A DNA stretch of 64,000 nt, taken from assembly GCF_004762045.1 (NCBI RefSeq), contig NZ_SJOM01000007.1, positions 2,539,655 to 2,603,654 of the forward strand. The letters run 5' to 3'. This stretch comes from Mycobacterium sp. DL99. GTDB lineage: Bacteria > Actinomycetota > Actinomycetes > Mycobacteriales > Mycobacteriaceae. Of this stretch, positions 1 to 8,190 are shown piece after piece (position 1 is the first letter of the stretch; every line of letters begins with the position of its first letter). The translations under genes and the position numbers were made by a program. The notes below the pieces were generated by a model, which was not told the origin of the DNA, did no database searches, and saw only the letters and a list, made by a program, of their open reading frames with translations.

Positions 1-39
1 CCCTGTCGACGCCGACAGCAGTCGCAACTTGGCGGCCAT
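1..39 (-). CDS. 5' end of a leftward gene cut by the window edge
   Basis: An ATG at 39 reading left gives MAAKLRLLSASTG before the window ends. It is preceded by a purine-rich GAGGGGG ribosome-binding site a few bases upstream, which supports a real start. Thirteen residues are too few to identify the product. It is divergent from the metallophosphoesterase-pptT-truB operon and shares its upstream region, which holds a KstR-like palindrome. A leftward -10-like hexamer TACACT lies at 92-87. Confidence 0.5.
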   Translation of the reverse strand, partial: MAAKLRLLSASTG

Positions 40-121
40 CACACCCCCTCATAGTTTGGTGGCAAAACGTTCCCCGGCTTGCGGGGAGTGTAGCGGTCAG
101 TCGCAACGGACTCGACCATAA

Positions 122-139
122 ACGAGAACCTGTTCTAGT
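122..139. promoter_or_regulatory. KstR-like palindromic operator
   Basis: The core AGAAC-CT-GTTCT (125-136) is a perfect inverted repeat, and the flanks extend it to an 18-base near-palindrome with one mismatched pair. KstR, the TetR-type repressor of cholesterol catabolism in mycobacteria, binds TNNAACNNGTTNNA; the site fits except for the first base. It lies between the truncated leftward gene and the rightward operon, so either could be the target. The functional link is inferred. Confidence 0.45.
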
Positions 140-197
140 TGTCAACGACGCGCAGCGCCGACGCCCGGTTAGGCTGGTCCGTTGTGGTGGTGCAACT

Positions 198-1160
198 GTG
201 GTGATGGATCACGAGACGAGGGACCGGCAGCCGATCCTGTGGGCGATCAGCGATCTGCATACCGGGCACAACGGAAACAAGCCGGTCACCGAGTCGTTGT
301 ACCCGGCTTCGCCCGACGACTGGCTGATCGTCGCCGGTGACGTCGGGGAGCGCACCGACGAGATCCGATGGGCGCTGGACCTGCTGCGCAAGCGGTTCGC
401 CAAAGTCATCTGGGTTCCCGGTAACCACGAACTGTGGACCACCAACAAGGACCCGATGCAGATCTTCGGCCGGTCGCGCTACGACTACCTGGTCGACATG
501 TGCGACCAGATGGGTGTGATCACCCCCGAGCATCCGTTCCCGGTGTGGACCGAACAGGGTGGTCCGGCCACGATCGTGCCGATGTTCCTGCTCTACGACT
601 ACACCTTCCTGCCCGAGGGGGCCTCGACCAAGGCTGAGGGGCTGGCCATCGCCCGGGACCGTAACGTCGTCGGCACCGACGAGTTCCTGCTGTCCAGCGA
701 GCCCTACGCGACCCGTGACGCGTGGTGCCGTGATCGAGTGGCGGCCACCCGCAAGCGGCTCGACGATCTGGACTGGATCGACCCGACGGTTCTGGTCAAC
801 CATTTCCCGCTGGTCCGCGAACCCTGCGACGCGATGTTCTATCCCGAGTTCTCGCTGTGGTGCGGCACGACGGCCACCAAGGACTGGCACACCCGCTACA
901 ACGCGATCTGCTCGGTGTACGGCCACCTGCACATTCCGCGTACCACCTGGTACGACGACGTGCGCTTCGAAGAGGTATCGGTCGGCTATCCGCGGGAGTG
1001 GCGTCGCCGCAAGCCTTTCCGCTGGCTGCGCCAGATCCTGCCGGACCCCAACTACGCACCGGGATATCTCAACGAGTTCGGCGGGCATTTCCAGATCACC
1101 GCCGAGATGCGTGCCCACGCTCAGCAGATGCAGGAGCGGATCAAGGCCAGGCGCGCATGA
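198..1160 (+). CDS. metallophosphoesterase (Rv2795c family)
   Basis: A calcineurin-like metallophosphoesterase of about 320 residues. The metal-binding motifs appear in order: SDLHTGH near residue 20, AGDVGE near 48, PGNHELW near 75, VNHFPL near 200 and YGHLHIPR near 241. These are the usual Asp, His and Asn ligands of a two-metal site. The substrate is unknown. It is the first gene of an operon with pptT and truB: its TGA overlaps the pptT ATG in ATGA. GTG codons at 198 and 201 and an ATG at 204 are all possible starts; a TAGGCT hexamer at 170-175 is a plausible -10. The orthologous gene sits beside pptT in M. tuberculosis and has been connected genetically with PptT activity there. Confidence 0.9.
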   Translation: MVMDHETRDRQPILWAISDLHTGHNGNKPVTESLYPASPDDWLIVAGDVGERTDEIRWALDLLRKRFAKVIWVPGNHELWTTNKDPMQIFGRSRYDYLVDMCDQMGVITPEHPFPVWTEQGGPATIVPMFLLYDYTFLPEGASTKAEGLAIARDRNVVGTDEFLLSSEPYATRDAWCRDRVAATRKRLDDLDWIDPTVLVNHFPLVREPCDAMFYPEFSLWCGTTATKDWHTRYNAICSVYGHLHIPRTTWYDDVRFEEVSVGYPREWRRRKPFRWLRQILPDPNYAPGYLNEFGGHFQITAEMRAHAQQMQERIKARRA

Positions 1161-1831
1161 GCGACACATTGCTGGGGCAGGTGCTGCCCGATATGCCGGA
1201 CGATCTCGCTGCGGCCGAGTTGTACGACGACCCGCCGGGCCTGACAGCGCTGCCCGAGGAGGCGGCCCTGGTGGCCCGCGCGGTGGCCAAGCGGCGCAAT
1301 GAGTTCACCACCGTGCGCTACTGCGCACGCCAGGCGTTGGGTGCGCTGGGCGTGGGCCCGGTGCCAATCCTCAAGGGGGACAACGGCGAGCCGTGCTGGC
1401 CTGATGGCATCGTCGGCAGCCTGACGCATTGTCAGGGTTTTCGGGGTGCCGTGGTGGGCCGCGTCGGTGGGGTGAGGTCGGTCGGCATCGACGCCGAGCC
1501 TCACGACGTGTTGCCCGACGGGGTTCTCGGCGCCATCTCGCTGCCGTTGGAACGCTCTGAACTCGGCGGACTGCCCGACGGTCTGCATTGGGACCGAATC
1601 CTGTTCTGCGCCAAGGAGGCCACCTACAAGGCCTGGTACCCGTTGACGCACCGCTGGCTCGGATTCGAGGATGCCCACATCACCTTCGGGGTGGACGGGT
1701 CCGGCACGGGAGGAACGTTCCGGTCCCAGATCCTCATCGACCCGGCCGCCGAACACGGCCCGCCGTTGACCGCACTGGAAGGTCGTTGGTCGGTGCGCGA
1801 CGGTGTCACGTTGACGGCGATCGTGCTGTGA
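1157..1831 (+). CDS. pptT: 4'-phosphopantetheinyl transferase PptT
   Basis: PptT moves the phosphopantetheine arm of coenzyme A onto acyl-carrier and peptidyl-carrier domains, for example of polyketide synthases for mycolic acids and lipids and of peptide synthetases for siderophores. The 224-residue length is typical of Sfp-type enzymes in mycobacteria. Magnesium and CoA motifs are visible as VGIDAEPHD near residue 114 and [11 protein letters not shown] near residue 155. The start ATG overlaps the preceding stop (ATGA), and the stop overlaps the GTG of truB (GTGA), so the three genes are probably translationally coupled. Confidence 0.95.
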   Translation: MSDTLLGQVLPDMPDDLAAAELYDDPPGLTALPEEAALVARAVAKRRNEFTTVRYCARQALGALGVGPVPILKGDNGEPCWPDGIVGSLTHCQGFRGAVVGRVGGVRSVGIDAEPHDVLPDGVLGAISLPLERSELGGLPDGLHWDRILFCAKEATYKAWYPLTHRWLGFEDAHITFGVDGSGTGGTFRSQILIDPAAEHGPPLTALEGRWSVRDGVTLTAIVL

Positions 1832-2715
1832 GCGGTCCAGAAGCCGGCTTGGTGATCGTCGACAAGCCTGCCGGGATGACCAGCCATGACGTGGTGGGGC
1901 GGTGCCGCCGGCTGTTCGGCACGCGCAAGGTCGGCCACGCCGGAACGCTCGACCCCATGGCGACCGGGGTGTTGGTGGTCGGGATCGAGCGCGCCACCAA
2001 GATCCTCGGCCTGCTCACCGCCACCGACAAGTCGTATTCGGCAACGATCCGGCTGGGGCAGACCACCACGACCGACGATGCCGAAGGTGAAGTGCTGCAA
2101 TCGGTCTCAGCTGCGCATGTGACCGATGAGCAGATCGAGTCCGCTGTCGCGGCGCTGCGCGGGGACATCGAGCAGGTGCCCTCGGCGGTGAGCGCCATCA
2201 AGATTGGCGGACAGCGGGCCTACAAGCTGGCCCGCGAAGGGCAGACCGTCGAGCTGGCCGCCCGGCCCGTGCGCATCGGTCGGTTCGACATCCTTGCGGT
2301 CCGGCGGGTGGACGAATTCGTCGATGTGGACGTCGATGTGGACTGCTCGTCGGGCACCTACATCCGCGCCCTGGCCCGCGACGTGGGTGCTGCACTCGGT
2401 GTCGGAGGGCACCTGACGGCATTGCGCCGCACCAAGGTCGGCCGCTACGGCCTGGGCGAGGCGCGCACCCTGGATGACCTCGCCGAGCAGGCGCGGCTGA
2501 GCTACTCACTCGACGCGGCCTGCCTGGTCGGCTTTCCGCGTCGCGATCTGAGCGCGGAGGAAACCGAGGACACCCGGCACGGGCGGGCGCTGACCCCGGC
2601 CGGCATCGACGGGATCTATGCCGCCACCGCACCCGACGGCCAGGTCATCGCTCTGCTGGAAGACGGCTCGTCACGCACCAAGAACGTCGTGGTGTTGCGC
2701 CCCGCCACGCTGTAG
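1828..2715 (+). CDS. truB: tRNA pseudouridine(55) synthase TruB
   Basis: TruB isomerises U55 to pseudouridine in the T-loop of tRNA. The family signature [14 protein letters not shown] with the catalytic Asp lies near residue 42, after the conserved [13 protein letters not shown] start, and the [13 protein letters not shown] motif is near residue 177. At 295 residues it has the normal length for actinobacteria. The GTG start overlaps the pptT stop by four bases. The product ends 11 bases before the convergent oxidoreductase gene. Confidence 0.95.
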   Translation: MSGPEAGLVIVDKPAGMTSHDVVGRCRRLFGTRKVGHAGTLDPMATGVLVVGIERATKILGLLTATDKSYSATIRLGQTTTTDDAEGEVLQSVSAAHVTDEQIESAVAALRGDIEQVPSAVSAIKIGGQRAYKLAREGQTVELAARPVRIGRFDILAVRRVDEFVDVDVDVDCSSGTYIRALARDVGAALGVGGHLTALRRTKVGRYGLGEARTLDDLAEQARLSYSLDAACLVGFPRRDLSAEETEDTRHGRALTPAGIDGIYAATAPDGQVIALLEDGSSRTKNVVVLRPATL

Positions 2716-2726
2716 CGGGGAACGGC

Positions 2727-3944
2727 TCAAAGCTGGCCGTGGCGAGGCGGTTTCGTGCCTGACAGGGTGTAGTTGCCGATGTGTCGGATCTTCCAGCGGG
2801 TGGCGTCGTGCAGAGTGTGGGTCCGGGCGTCACGCCAGTACCGCGACAGGTTGCCCGATGCCGAGGCGCTGCGGGTCCCACCGAACTCGAACAGTGCGCT
2901 GCCGGCTTCCACCGCCGCCCGGGCGGCAGCCACCTTGGCGATCGCCACCGCGATCGAGGCCTCCGCGGCACTGTCCTCGGTGAGATCGGCTCGGGCCGCA
3001 TCGACTTGACGGGCCGCCTCGGTGAGCAGCGCCTGCGCGCCCCGCACCGTCACGGTCAGCTCACCGGCGACCTGCACCAAGGTCGGGTCTTCGACAGCGC
3101 TGGACACCGAAGCCTCGAAATGCGGACGGGCTCTGGCGGCCTGACGTACCGCCTCTTCGAGTGCGGCCGTGGCGATACCGACGTCGAGGGCGGCATGGAG
3201 TAGTTGCGCCCGTGCCCCGTACACCGTGGGGCGCCCGAAGATCGGGCTGAACTGGATGACGTGCGCGGCCGGCACTTCGACGGATTCGAGCGTGACGGTG
3301 CCCGAGGCAGTGGTGCGCTGACCCATGCCGGCCCAGTCGTCGACGACCTCGACCCCACGGGCGTCACGTGGCACGAACGCGACGGCCTTCGGGGTCGCGG
3401 CCGTCGGCACCTGCCCCGAACCGTCGGCCAGCGATGCCCGCACGATCAGCCAGTCCGCGAACAGTGCCCCGGTCGAGTAGTACTTCCGGCCGCTCAGGAC
3501 GTAATCGGTGCCTGATGCACTGAGCGTGGTGGTGTCCACGTCGACGGGATGCGGTCCGCGTTCCGACTGGGCATTGGCGAACAACGCCCCATCCAGCACC
3601 AGCCCGTAGAAGTACGCCTGCTGCGCCGGCGTGCCCTGCAGCCGCAGGGCCTCCAGAAACGTGAAATGCGAGTGCGGGATCTGGCCGATGGACGGATCTC
3701 CGTGCGCGATCAGTCGCAGCACCTCAGCGAGAACGCCGACGGGTACGTCGAGCCCGCCATGCTCGGTAGGCACCGTCAGCGCCAGCAGCCCCGAGTCCTT
3801 CAGCGCCTGAACCTGCTCGTGCGGCAGGATCCGGTGCGCGTCACGGGCAGCGGCCCCCTCGGCGAACGACCTCGACAGCTGAGTCGCTACCGACAGCGCC
3901 GCTTGAGCCGACGAGATGCGGGTGACTCCGGCCAGATCCGTCAT
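2727..3944 (-). CDS. SfnB/DszC-type acyl-CoA dehydrogenase-like flavin monooxygenase
   Basis: A 405-residue protein with the acyl-CoA dehydrogenase fold: helical N-terminal domain with RILPHEQVQALKDSGLLAL, a central beta domain (ANAQSERG, LSGRKYYSTGA) and a C-terminal helical bundle with GGTRSASASGNLSRYWRDAR. The Tyr-Ser-Thr-Gly segment and the DARTHTLHD region match the SfnB/DszC branch, flavin-dependent enzymes of organosulfur use, rather than fatty-acid oxidation. Its ATG overlaps the stop of the upstream ssuD-like gene (ATGA), so the two are coupled and probably share FMNH2-dependent sulfur scavenging. The substrate is unknown. Orthologues in mycobacteria are often annotated fadE. Confidence 0.8.
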   Translation of the reverse strand: MTDLAGVTRISSAQAALSVATQLSRSFAEGAAARDAHRILPHEQVQALKDSGLLALTVPTEHGGLDVPVGVLAEVLRLIAHGDPSIGQIPHSHFTFLEALRLQGTPAQQAYFYGLVLDGALFANAQSERGPHPVDVDTTTLSASGTDYVLSGRKYYSTGALFADWLIVRASLADGSGQVPTAATPKAVAFVPRDARGVEVVDDWAGMGQRTTASGTVTLESVEVPAAHVIQFSPIFGRPTVYGARAQLLHAALDVGIATAALEEAVRQAARARPHFEASVSSAVEDPTLVQVAGELTVTVRGAQALLTEAARQVDAARADLTEDSAAEASIAVAIAKVAAARAAVEAGSALFEFGGTRSASASGNLSRYWRDARTHTLHDATRWKIRHIGNYTLSGTKPPRHGQL

Positions 3945-5110
3945 CGCGGCGCGCCGACGAACGGAATCGAGGCGGGCGCGCCGGATGGTGAGCCGCCGCC
4001 GAACAGCCCGCGTTCACGCAGGATCGGCACCACACCCTCGCCGAACCAGAACAGCTCCTCCAGGTGCGGATAGCCGGAGAAGATGAACTCGTCGATACCG
4101 ATCTCGGCGTACTCGGCGATCCGGTCGGCCACCTCGGTGTGACTGCCCACCAGCGCGGTGCCGGCCCCGCCTCGCACCAATCCGACGCCTGACCACAGGT
4201 TCGGGGCGATCTCCAGGCTGCGGGCATCGCTCCAGGTGCCGTTGGCGCGGTTGGCCTCGTGCAGGGCCAGCATGCGCTTCTGGCCCTCGGACTGACTGCG
4301 CGCCAGTCCGGCCTGTGCTGCGGCCACGGTCTCGTCATCGAGCGCGGCGACGAGGCGGTCGGCCTGGGCCCAGGCCTCCTCGGAGGTATCCCGCGAGATG
4401 GTGTGCAGGCGGATGCCGAACCGCAGCTTGCGTCCCTGTTCCTCGCCGAGCGCCCGAATCCACTCGATCTTCTCCTTGACGGCCGCCGGCGGCTCACCCC
4501 AGGTCAGGTAGACGTCGGAGTGCCGGGCGGCCACCGGGCCGGCGGCCTGCGAGCTGCCGCCGAAGTACAGCGGCGGCACCGGGGTCGGTGGCAGCGCCAG
4601 CGAGGCCTCCTCGACGTCGACGTACTCACCCTTGTGGGTCACCGTCTCGCCGGCCCACAGCCGCCGCACCACGTCGAGGAACTCGTCGCAGCGCGCATAC
4701 CGTGCGTCCTTGTCCAGGTGGTCGCCGAACGCCCGCTGTTCATGCGCTTCGCCTCCGACGACGACGTTGAGCAGGATCCGTCCCGGCGCATGCCGGGCGA
4801 ACGTCGCCGCCATCTGAGCCGACAGCGTCGGGCTGACCAGACCCGGGCGGAACGCCACCAGGAATGCCAGCGAGGTGGTCTCGCGGGCCAGCAGCGCGGC
4901 GGTGATGAACGCGTCCTCGCACCAGGCCCCGGTCGGGATGAGCGCGCCGGTGAAACCGAACCGTTCGGCGGAACGGACGATCGAGGCCAGGTAGTCGATC
5001 GAGGCTTCACGGTCACCACCGGCAGCGCCCGCGGGCGTGCCGTGGCCGCCGCCGACGATCAGCCGGCTGTCGCCGTAGGTGGGAAGGAACCAGTGCAGAG
5101 AGACAGTCAC
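3941..5110 (-). CDS. ssuD: LLM-class FMNH2-dependent alkanesulfonate monooxygenase (SsuD-like)
   Basis: A 389-residue TIM-barrel flavin monooxygenase of the luciferase-like group. SsuD enzymes cleave alkanesulfonates to an aldehyde and sulfite with reduced FMN supplied by a partner reductase. Visible landmarks are LHWFLPTYGDSR at the N-terminus, a conserved Cys in TGAWCEDAF near residue 54, LVAFRPGLVSPT near 78, LNVVVGG near 106 and a C-terminal SGYPHLEE. The GTG start at 5110 is chosen because the conserved family start VTVSLHWFLP begins there, although the reading frame is open further upstream. No flavin reductase or ABC transporter is adjacent. Confidence 0.85.
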   Translation of the reverse strand: MTVSLHWFLPTYGDSRLIVGGGHGTPAGAAGGDREASIDYLASIVRSAERFGFTGALIPTGAWCEDAFITAALLARETTSLAFLVAFRPGLVSPTLSAQMAATFARHAPGRILLNVVVGGEAHEQRAFGDHLDKDARYARCDEFLDVVRRLWAGETVTHKGEYVDVEEASLALPPTPVPPLYFGGSSQAAGPVAARHSDVYLTWGEPPAAVKEKIEWIRALGEEQGRKLRFGIRLHTISRDTSEEAWAQADRLVAALDDETVAAAQAGLARSQSEGQKRMLALHEANRANGTWSDARSLEIAPNLWSGVGLVRGGAGTALVGSHTEVADRIAEYAEIGIDEFIFSGYPHLEELFWFGEGVVPILRERGLFGGGSPSGAPASIPFVGAPR

Positions 5111-5183
5111 GAACAGGTCATCTTGGTGACGGATCGGCGATCGCGCACGGGTAAAAATCGCGGTGATCTTCTCCCGCGTGTCG

Positions 5184-5906
5184 TCAGCTCGCGACGACCC
5201 AGATCGCTTCAGCGGCCGGATTGCCCAGCTCGACCTGGACGCTGGTGTCATCTCCGCCACCAGAATCCGACGGACTCCCGGGACCTTCGATGACAACCGA
5301 GATCACGCCGGCGAAATCGCGTCGCGCCAGCACCCGCACCCGGGAATCGAGGCTGATGCCGACGCTGTCGAAATAGCGCAGCATCTCCGGATCGGCGTCG
5401 GAGATGCGCGCCACCGTGCCGGCGTCGCCGTCCTGGCACGCCGACAGCTGCCGGGCCGGCGGGGTGGGCACCTGGCCGTCGGCGGCCGGGATCGGGTCGC
5501 CGTGCGGATCGCGGGTGGGGTGGCCCAGCTTGGCGTCGATCCGGTCGAGCATCCGGTCGCTCACGGCGTGCTCGAGGATCTCGGCCTCGTCGTGCACCTC
5601 GTCCCAGCCGTAGCCCAGCTCCTGCACCAGGAAGGTCTCCATCAGCCGGTGCCGACGGACCATCGCCAGCGCCGCGCGCCGGCCCGCGTCGGTCAGCGTC
5701 ACCGCGCCGTACTTCTCGTGATGGACCAGGCCCTGGTCGGCGAGTTTCCGAATGGATTCCGAGGCCGTGGATGCCGACACGCCGATCCGCTCGGCCAGCA
5801 GTTTCGTGCTGACCTTTTCGCGGGACCACTCCTGGGCTGTCCAGATGACTTTCAGATAGTCCTGGGCAACCGTGGAGAGGTCTTGATGGTTACCGTCTGG
5901 ACTCAC
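5184..5906 (-). CDS. mntR: DtxR/MntR-family metal-dependent repressor (SirR, Rv2788-like)
   Basis: A 240-residue regulator of the DtxR family. An N-terminal winged helix (STKLLAERIGVSASTASESIRKL, residues about 33-55) is followed by the metal-binding dimerisation domain with HRLMETFLV, WDEVHDEAEILEHAVSD and ISDADPEML, and by an SH3-like C-terminal domain. Its length fits the manganese-responsive MntR type. It presumably represses metal uptake genes when metal is plentiful; no transporter is encoded here. It is transcribed leftward, divergent from ribF, with TTTAGGCA-like half-sites in the upstream gap that could be an autoregulatory site. Confidence 0.9.
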   Translation of the reverse strand: MSPDGNHQDLSTVAQDYLKVIWTAQEWSREKVSTKLLAERIGVSASTASESIRKLADQGLVHHEKYGAVTLTDAGRRAALAMVRRHRLMETFLVQELGYGWDEVHDEAEILEHAVSDRMLDRIDAKLGHPTRDPHGDPIPAADGQVPTPPARQLSACQDGDAGTVARISDADPEMLRYFDSVGISLDSRVRVLARRDFAGVISVVIEGPGSPSDSGGGDDTSVQVELGNPAAEAIWVVAS

Positions 5907-5986
5907 AGTAGGAAAGTTTAGGCAATCATCACCTGATCGGGGGATCTAGAGCAGACCGCGTGGCGTTCGGGTCGTAGGCTGATCGC
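5907..5986. promoter_or_regulatory. divergent mntR/ribF promoter region
   Basis: An 80-base gap. On the plus strand TAGGCT at 5975-5980 lies six bases before the ribF GTG, the spacing of a leaderless promoter. On the minus strand an AT-rich segment around 5911-5926 contains TAGG and TTTAGGCA elements that resemble half-sites of DtxR-family operators but are not a clear palindrome. Confidence 0.5.
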
Positions 5987-6982
5987 GTGCAGCGCTGGCG
6001 TGGGCAGGACGAGATCCCCACGGACTGGGGCAGGTGTGTAGTCACCATCGGGGTGTTCGACGGGGTTCACCGTGGACACGCGGAGTTGATCAGCCACGCG
6101 GTAAAAGCGGGCAGGTCACGTGGAGTGCCGGTGGTTCTCATGACCTTCGACCCACATCCGATGGAGGTGGTTTTTCCGGGTAGTCATCCGGCACAGCTGA
6201 CGACGCTGACGCGGCGGGCTGAGCTGGTTGAGGAACTCGGCGTCGACGTATTTCTCGTCATGCCGTTCACCTCGGATTTCATGAAGCTCACCCCCGAGCG
6301 CTACATCCACGAGCTGTTGGTGGAGGACCTACACGTGCTGGAAGTGGTGGTCGGGGAGAACTTCACGTTCGGCAAGAAGGCCGCCGGGAATGTCGAGATG
6401 CTGCGGAAGGCGGGGGAGCGGTTCGGCTTCGCGGTCGAGAGCATGTCGCTGGTGACCGAATCGCTCGATGCCGAGCACCGCGACGAGCGGGTCACGTTCT
6501 CGTCGACATACATCCGTTCCTGCGTCGACGCCGGCGACGTGGTGGCCGCCACCGAGGCGCTGGGCCGACCGCATCGGGTCGAGGGCGTGGTGGTGCGCGG
6601 CGACGGGCGTGGCCGGGTGCTGGGCTTCCCGACGGCCAACGTGGCGCCGCCGATGTTCTCCGCGATTCCGGCTGACGGCGTCTACGCCGCCTGGTTCACG
6701 GTGCTGGGCCACGGCCCGATGATGGGCACGGTGATCCCCGGCGAGCGGTATCAGGCCGCGGTATCGGTGGGCACCAACCCGACCTTCTCCGGACGTACCC
6801 GCACGGTAGAGGCGTTCGTGCTCGACACCAACGCCGACCTGTACGGGCAGCATGTCGCCGTCGATTTCATCTCCCGGATCCGGGGCATGGAAAAGTTCAA
6901 CCGGGTGGAAGAACTGGTCGCAGAGATGAAGCGGGATGCCGACAAGGCGCGCGCGATTCTGGCTGCGCAGACCCAAGGCTGA
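5987..6982 (+). CDS. ribF: bifunctional riboflavin kinase/FMN adenylyltransferase RibF
   Basis: RibF phosphorylates riboflavin to FMN and adenylates FMN to FAD. The N-terminal nucleotidyltransferase domain shows GVFDGVHRGH near residue 23, TFDPHP near 52 and SSTYIR near 171. The C-terminal flavokinase domain shows GRGRVLGFPTAN near 205 and VSVGTNPTF near 256. At 331 residues it has the usual length. It is probably read from its own leaderless promoter. Its TGA falls inside the first unit of a tandem 24-base repeat. Confidence 0.95.
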   Translation: MQRWRGQDEIPTDWGRCVVTIGVFDGVHRGHAELISHAVKAGRSRGVPVVLMTFDPHPMEVVFPGSHPAQLTTLTRRAELVEELGVDVFLVMPFTSDFMKLTPERYIHELLVEDLHVLEVVVGENFTFGKKAAGNVEMLRKAGERFGFAVESMSLVTESLDAEHRDERVTFSSTYIRSCVDAGDVVAATEALGRPHRVEGVVVRGDGRGRVLGFPTANVAPPMFSAIPADGVYAAWFTVLGHGPMMGTVIPGERYQAAVSVGTNPTFSGRTRTVEAFVLDTNADLYGQHVAVDFISRIRGMEKFNRVEELVAEMKRDADKARAILAAQTQG

Positions 6983-7025
6983 ATTCGCGGCTCGCCGCGG
7001 TGCTGAATTCGCGGCTCGCCGCGGT
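6978..7025. repeat. two tandem copies of a 24-base unit with hairpins
   Basis: The unit GCTGAATTCGCGG followed by CTCGCCGCGGT occurs at 6978-7001 and again, without change, at 7002-7025. Each copy holds a CGCGG-CTCG-CCGCG stem-loop. The first copy contains the ribF stop codon and the second ends five bases before the rpsO -10 hexamer. A role as the ribF terminator is plausible, though no T-run follows. It looks like a recent duplication. Confidence 0.8.
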
Positions 7026-7030
7026 GCTGC

Positions 7031-7036
7031 TAGACT
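7031..7036 (+). promoter_or_regulatory. -10 element for rpsO
   Basis: TAGACT fits the mycobacterial TANNNT -10 pattern and lies 84 bases before the rpsO GTG. That gives a leader of roughly 75 bases, room for S15-type autoregulation. No convincing -35 is seen, since the upstream sequence is the tandem repeat. Confidence 0.5.
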
Positions 7037-7119
7037 TCTCGCCGATCCGGTGCATGCTGCAGTCCGCGGTGGCTGTGCCGAGAATATGTTCGCGGGACTG
7101 AAATGATGGAGTTACTTTC

Positions 7120-7389
7120 GTGGCGCTTACTGCCGACCAGAAAAAAGAAATCCTGAGCAGCTACGGTCTGCACGAGACCGACACCGGTTCGCCGGAGGCC
7201 CAGGTCGCCCTGCTGACCAAGCGGATCTCGGACCTGACCGAGCACCTCAAGCAGCACAAGCACGACCACCACTCGCGTCGCGGCCTGCTGCTGCTCGTCG
7301 GCCGTCGTCGCCGGCTGCTGAAGTACGTCGCCCAGGTTGACGTGGCGCGTTACCGCTCGCTGATCGAGCGCCTCGGGCTGCGTCGCTGA
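7120..7389 (+). CDS. rpsO: 30S ribosomal protein S15
   Basis: S15 binds the central domain of 16S rRNA early in small-subunit assembly. The 89-residue protein carries the signature [20 protein letters not shown] and the [18 protein letters not shown] motif. The start is GTG (GTGGCGCTTACTGCC), with a purine-rich ATGGAG 10 bases upstream. A strong intrinsic terminator follows at 7414-7441. It precedes lppU and pnp, the usual actinobacterial rpsO-pnp order with one insertion. Confidence 0.97.
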   Translation: MALTADQKKEILSSYGLHETDTGSPEAQVALLTKRISDLTEHLKQHKHDHHSRRGLLLLVGRRRRLLKYVAQVDVARYRSLIERLGLRR

Positions 7390-7399
7390 CGCGGCGTCG

Positions 7400-7900
7400 A
7401 TGCCACCACTTTCCGCGGCTGCCCCTCTCGGGGCAGCCGCGCTACTTTTCCTCGGCGGATTGACCGCCTGCTCCTCAGCTGCGGCCGCGGACATGAAGGC
7501 AGGGGACTGCCTGAAGATGAGCGGCACGTACGAGCGCCCCGACGCCAGCCGGGCGGAGTGCGGCAGCGACGCGTCGAACTACAAGGTGATCTCCACGGTC
7601 ACCGACAGCGACCAGTGCCCGGGCGACGTCGACACCTACTACTCCGTGCGCAGCGCATTCAGTGAGGAGACCCAGACACTCTGTCTGGACATCGACTGGA
7701 TCACCGGCGGCTGCATGAGCATCGACCCGCAGAACGACAAGGACCCGTATCGGGTGGACTGCGCGGATTCGTCTGCGCCGCACCGGCAACGGGCCACCGA
7801 GGTCCTCCGCGGGGTGTCGAACGTTGATCAGTGCACCAGCGGCGTGGGCTACGCATACCCGGAACGCCAGTTCACCGTATGCGTGGAGGACGTGTCCTAG
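7400..7900 (+). CDS. lppU: lipoprotein LppU
   Basis: A 166-residue predicted lipoprotein with lipobox LTAC (Cys at residue 24), matching LppU of M. tuberculosis by position between rpsO and pnp. The mature part is rich in cysteines (GDCLKMSG, RAECGSD, SDQCPGD, TLCLDID, GGCMSID), which suggests disulfides outside the cell. The function is unknown. The signal peptide MPPLSAAAPLGAAALLFLGG has no Lys or Arg before its hydrophobic core, which is unusual, and it is encoded by the arms of the rpsO terminator. No in-frame ATG, GTG or TTG lies between the ATG at 7400 and an upstream stop at 7361-7363. Confidence 0.8.
   Translation: MPPLSAAAPLGAAALLFLGGLTACSSAAAADMKAGDCLKMSGTYERPDASRAECGSDASNYKVISTVTDSDQCPGDVDTYYSVRSAFSEETQTLCLDIDWITGGCMSIDPQNDKDPYRVDCADSSAPHRQRATEVLRGVSNVDQCTSGVGYAYPERQFTVCVEDVS
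7414..7441 (+). terminator. intrinsic terminator of rpsO inside the lppU 5' end
   Basis: A perfect 12-base-pair stem (CGCGGCTGCCCC with its complement) closes a TCTC loop and is followed by CTACTTTTCC. It begins 24 bases after the rpsO stop. It also lies within the first codons of lppU, so it would cut transcription into that gene. Confidence 0.85.
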
Positions 7901-7935
7901 CTGGCACGGATGGCTGTTGGGCCGTTGCTGCCGTG

Positions 7936-8190
7936 TAGCATGAGGGCGTTCAGTGGCTGGAATCTGCGCTGAACACCAGGTGCGGCACCCGCGATCCGCG
8001 GGCGTTGTTCCTGCGAGTCATATCGGGCCCGCCTGGTCGGGCGGTCTTCGGTAGTGGCTGCCGGAACCCCGTTGTCGGGGCCTATCCGGCCGCTTCGATC
8101 GACGGCCGTAGCCGTAACCAGGGCCCGTGGCGTATCGCCACCGTGACGCCGCGAAAACAGCTGAAAGAACGAAAGAGGCCAACGGACTCT
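7936..8190 (+). promoter_or_regulatory. pnp promoter and structured 5' leader
   Basis: TAGCAT at 7936-7941 is a possible -10, giving a leader of about 240 bases before the pnp ATG. It can form CCCGC-GATCC-GCGGG (7988-8002) and a larger hairpin at 8060-8090 in which GCCGG/CCGGC flanks CCCCG-TTGT-CGGGG. PNPase represses its own leader in E. coli; a similar role here is inferred. No protein gene is evident in the stretch. Confidence 0.5.

Noticed and set aside
5907..5940. A defined MntR operator before mntR
   Set aside because: TAGG and TTTAGGCA elements are present, but no convincing palindrome; kept only as a comment in the promoter region.
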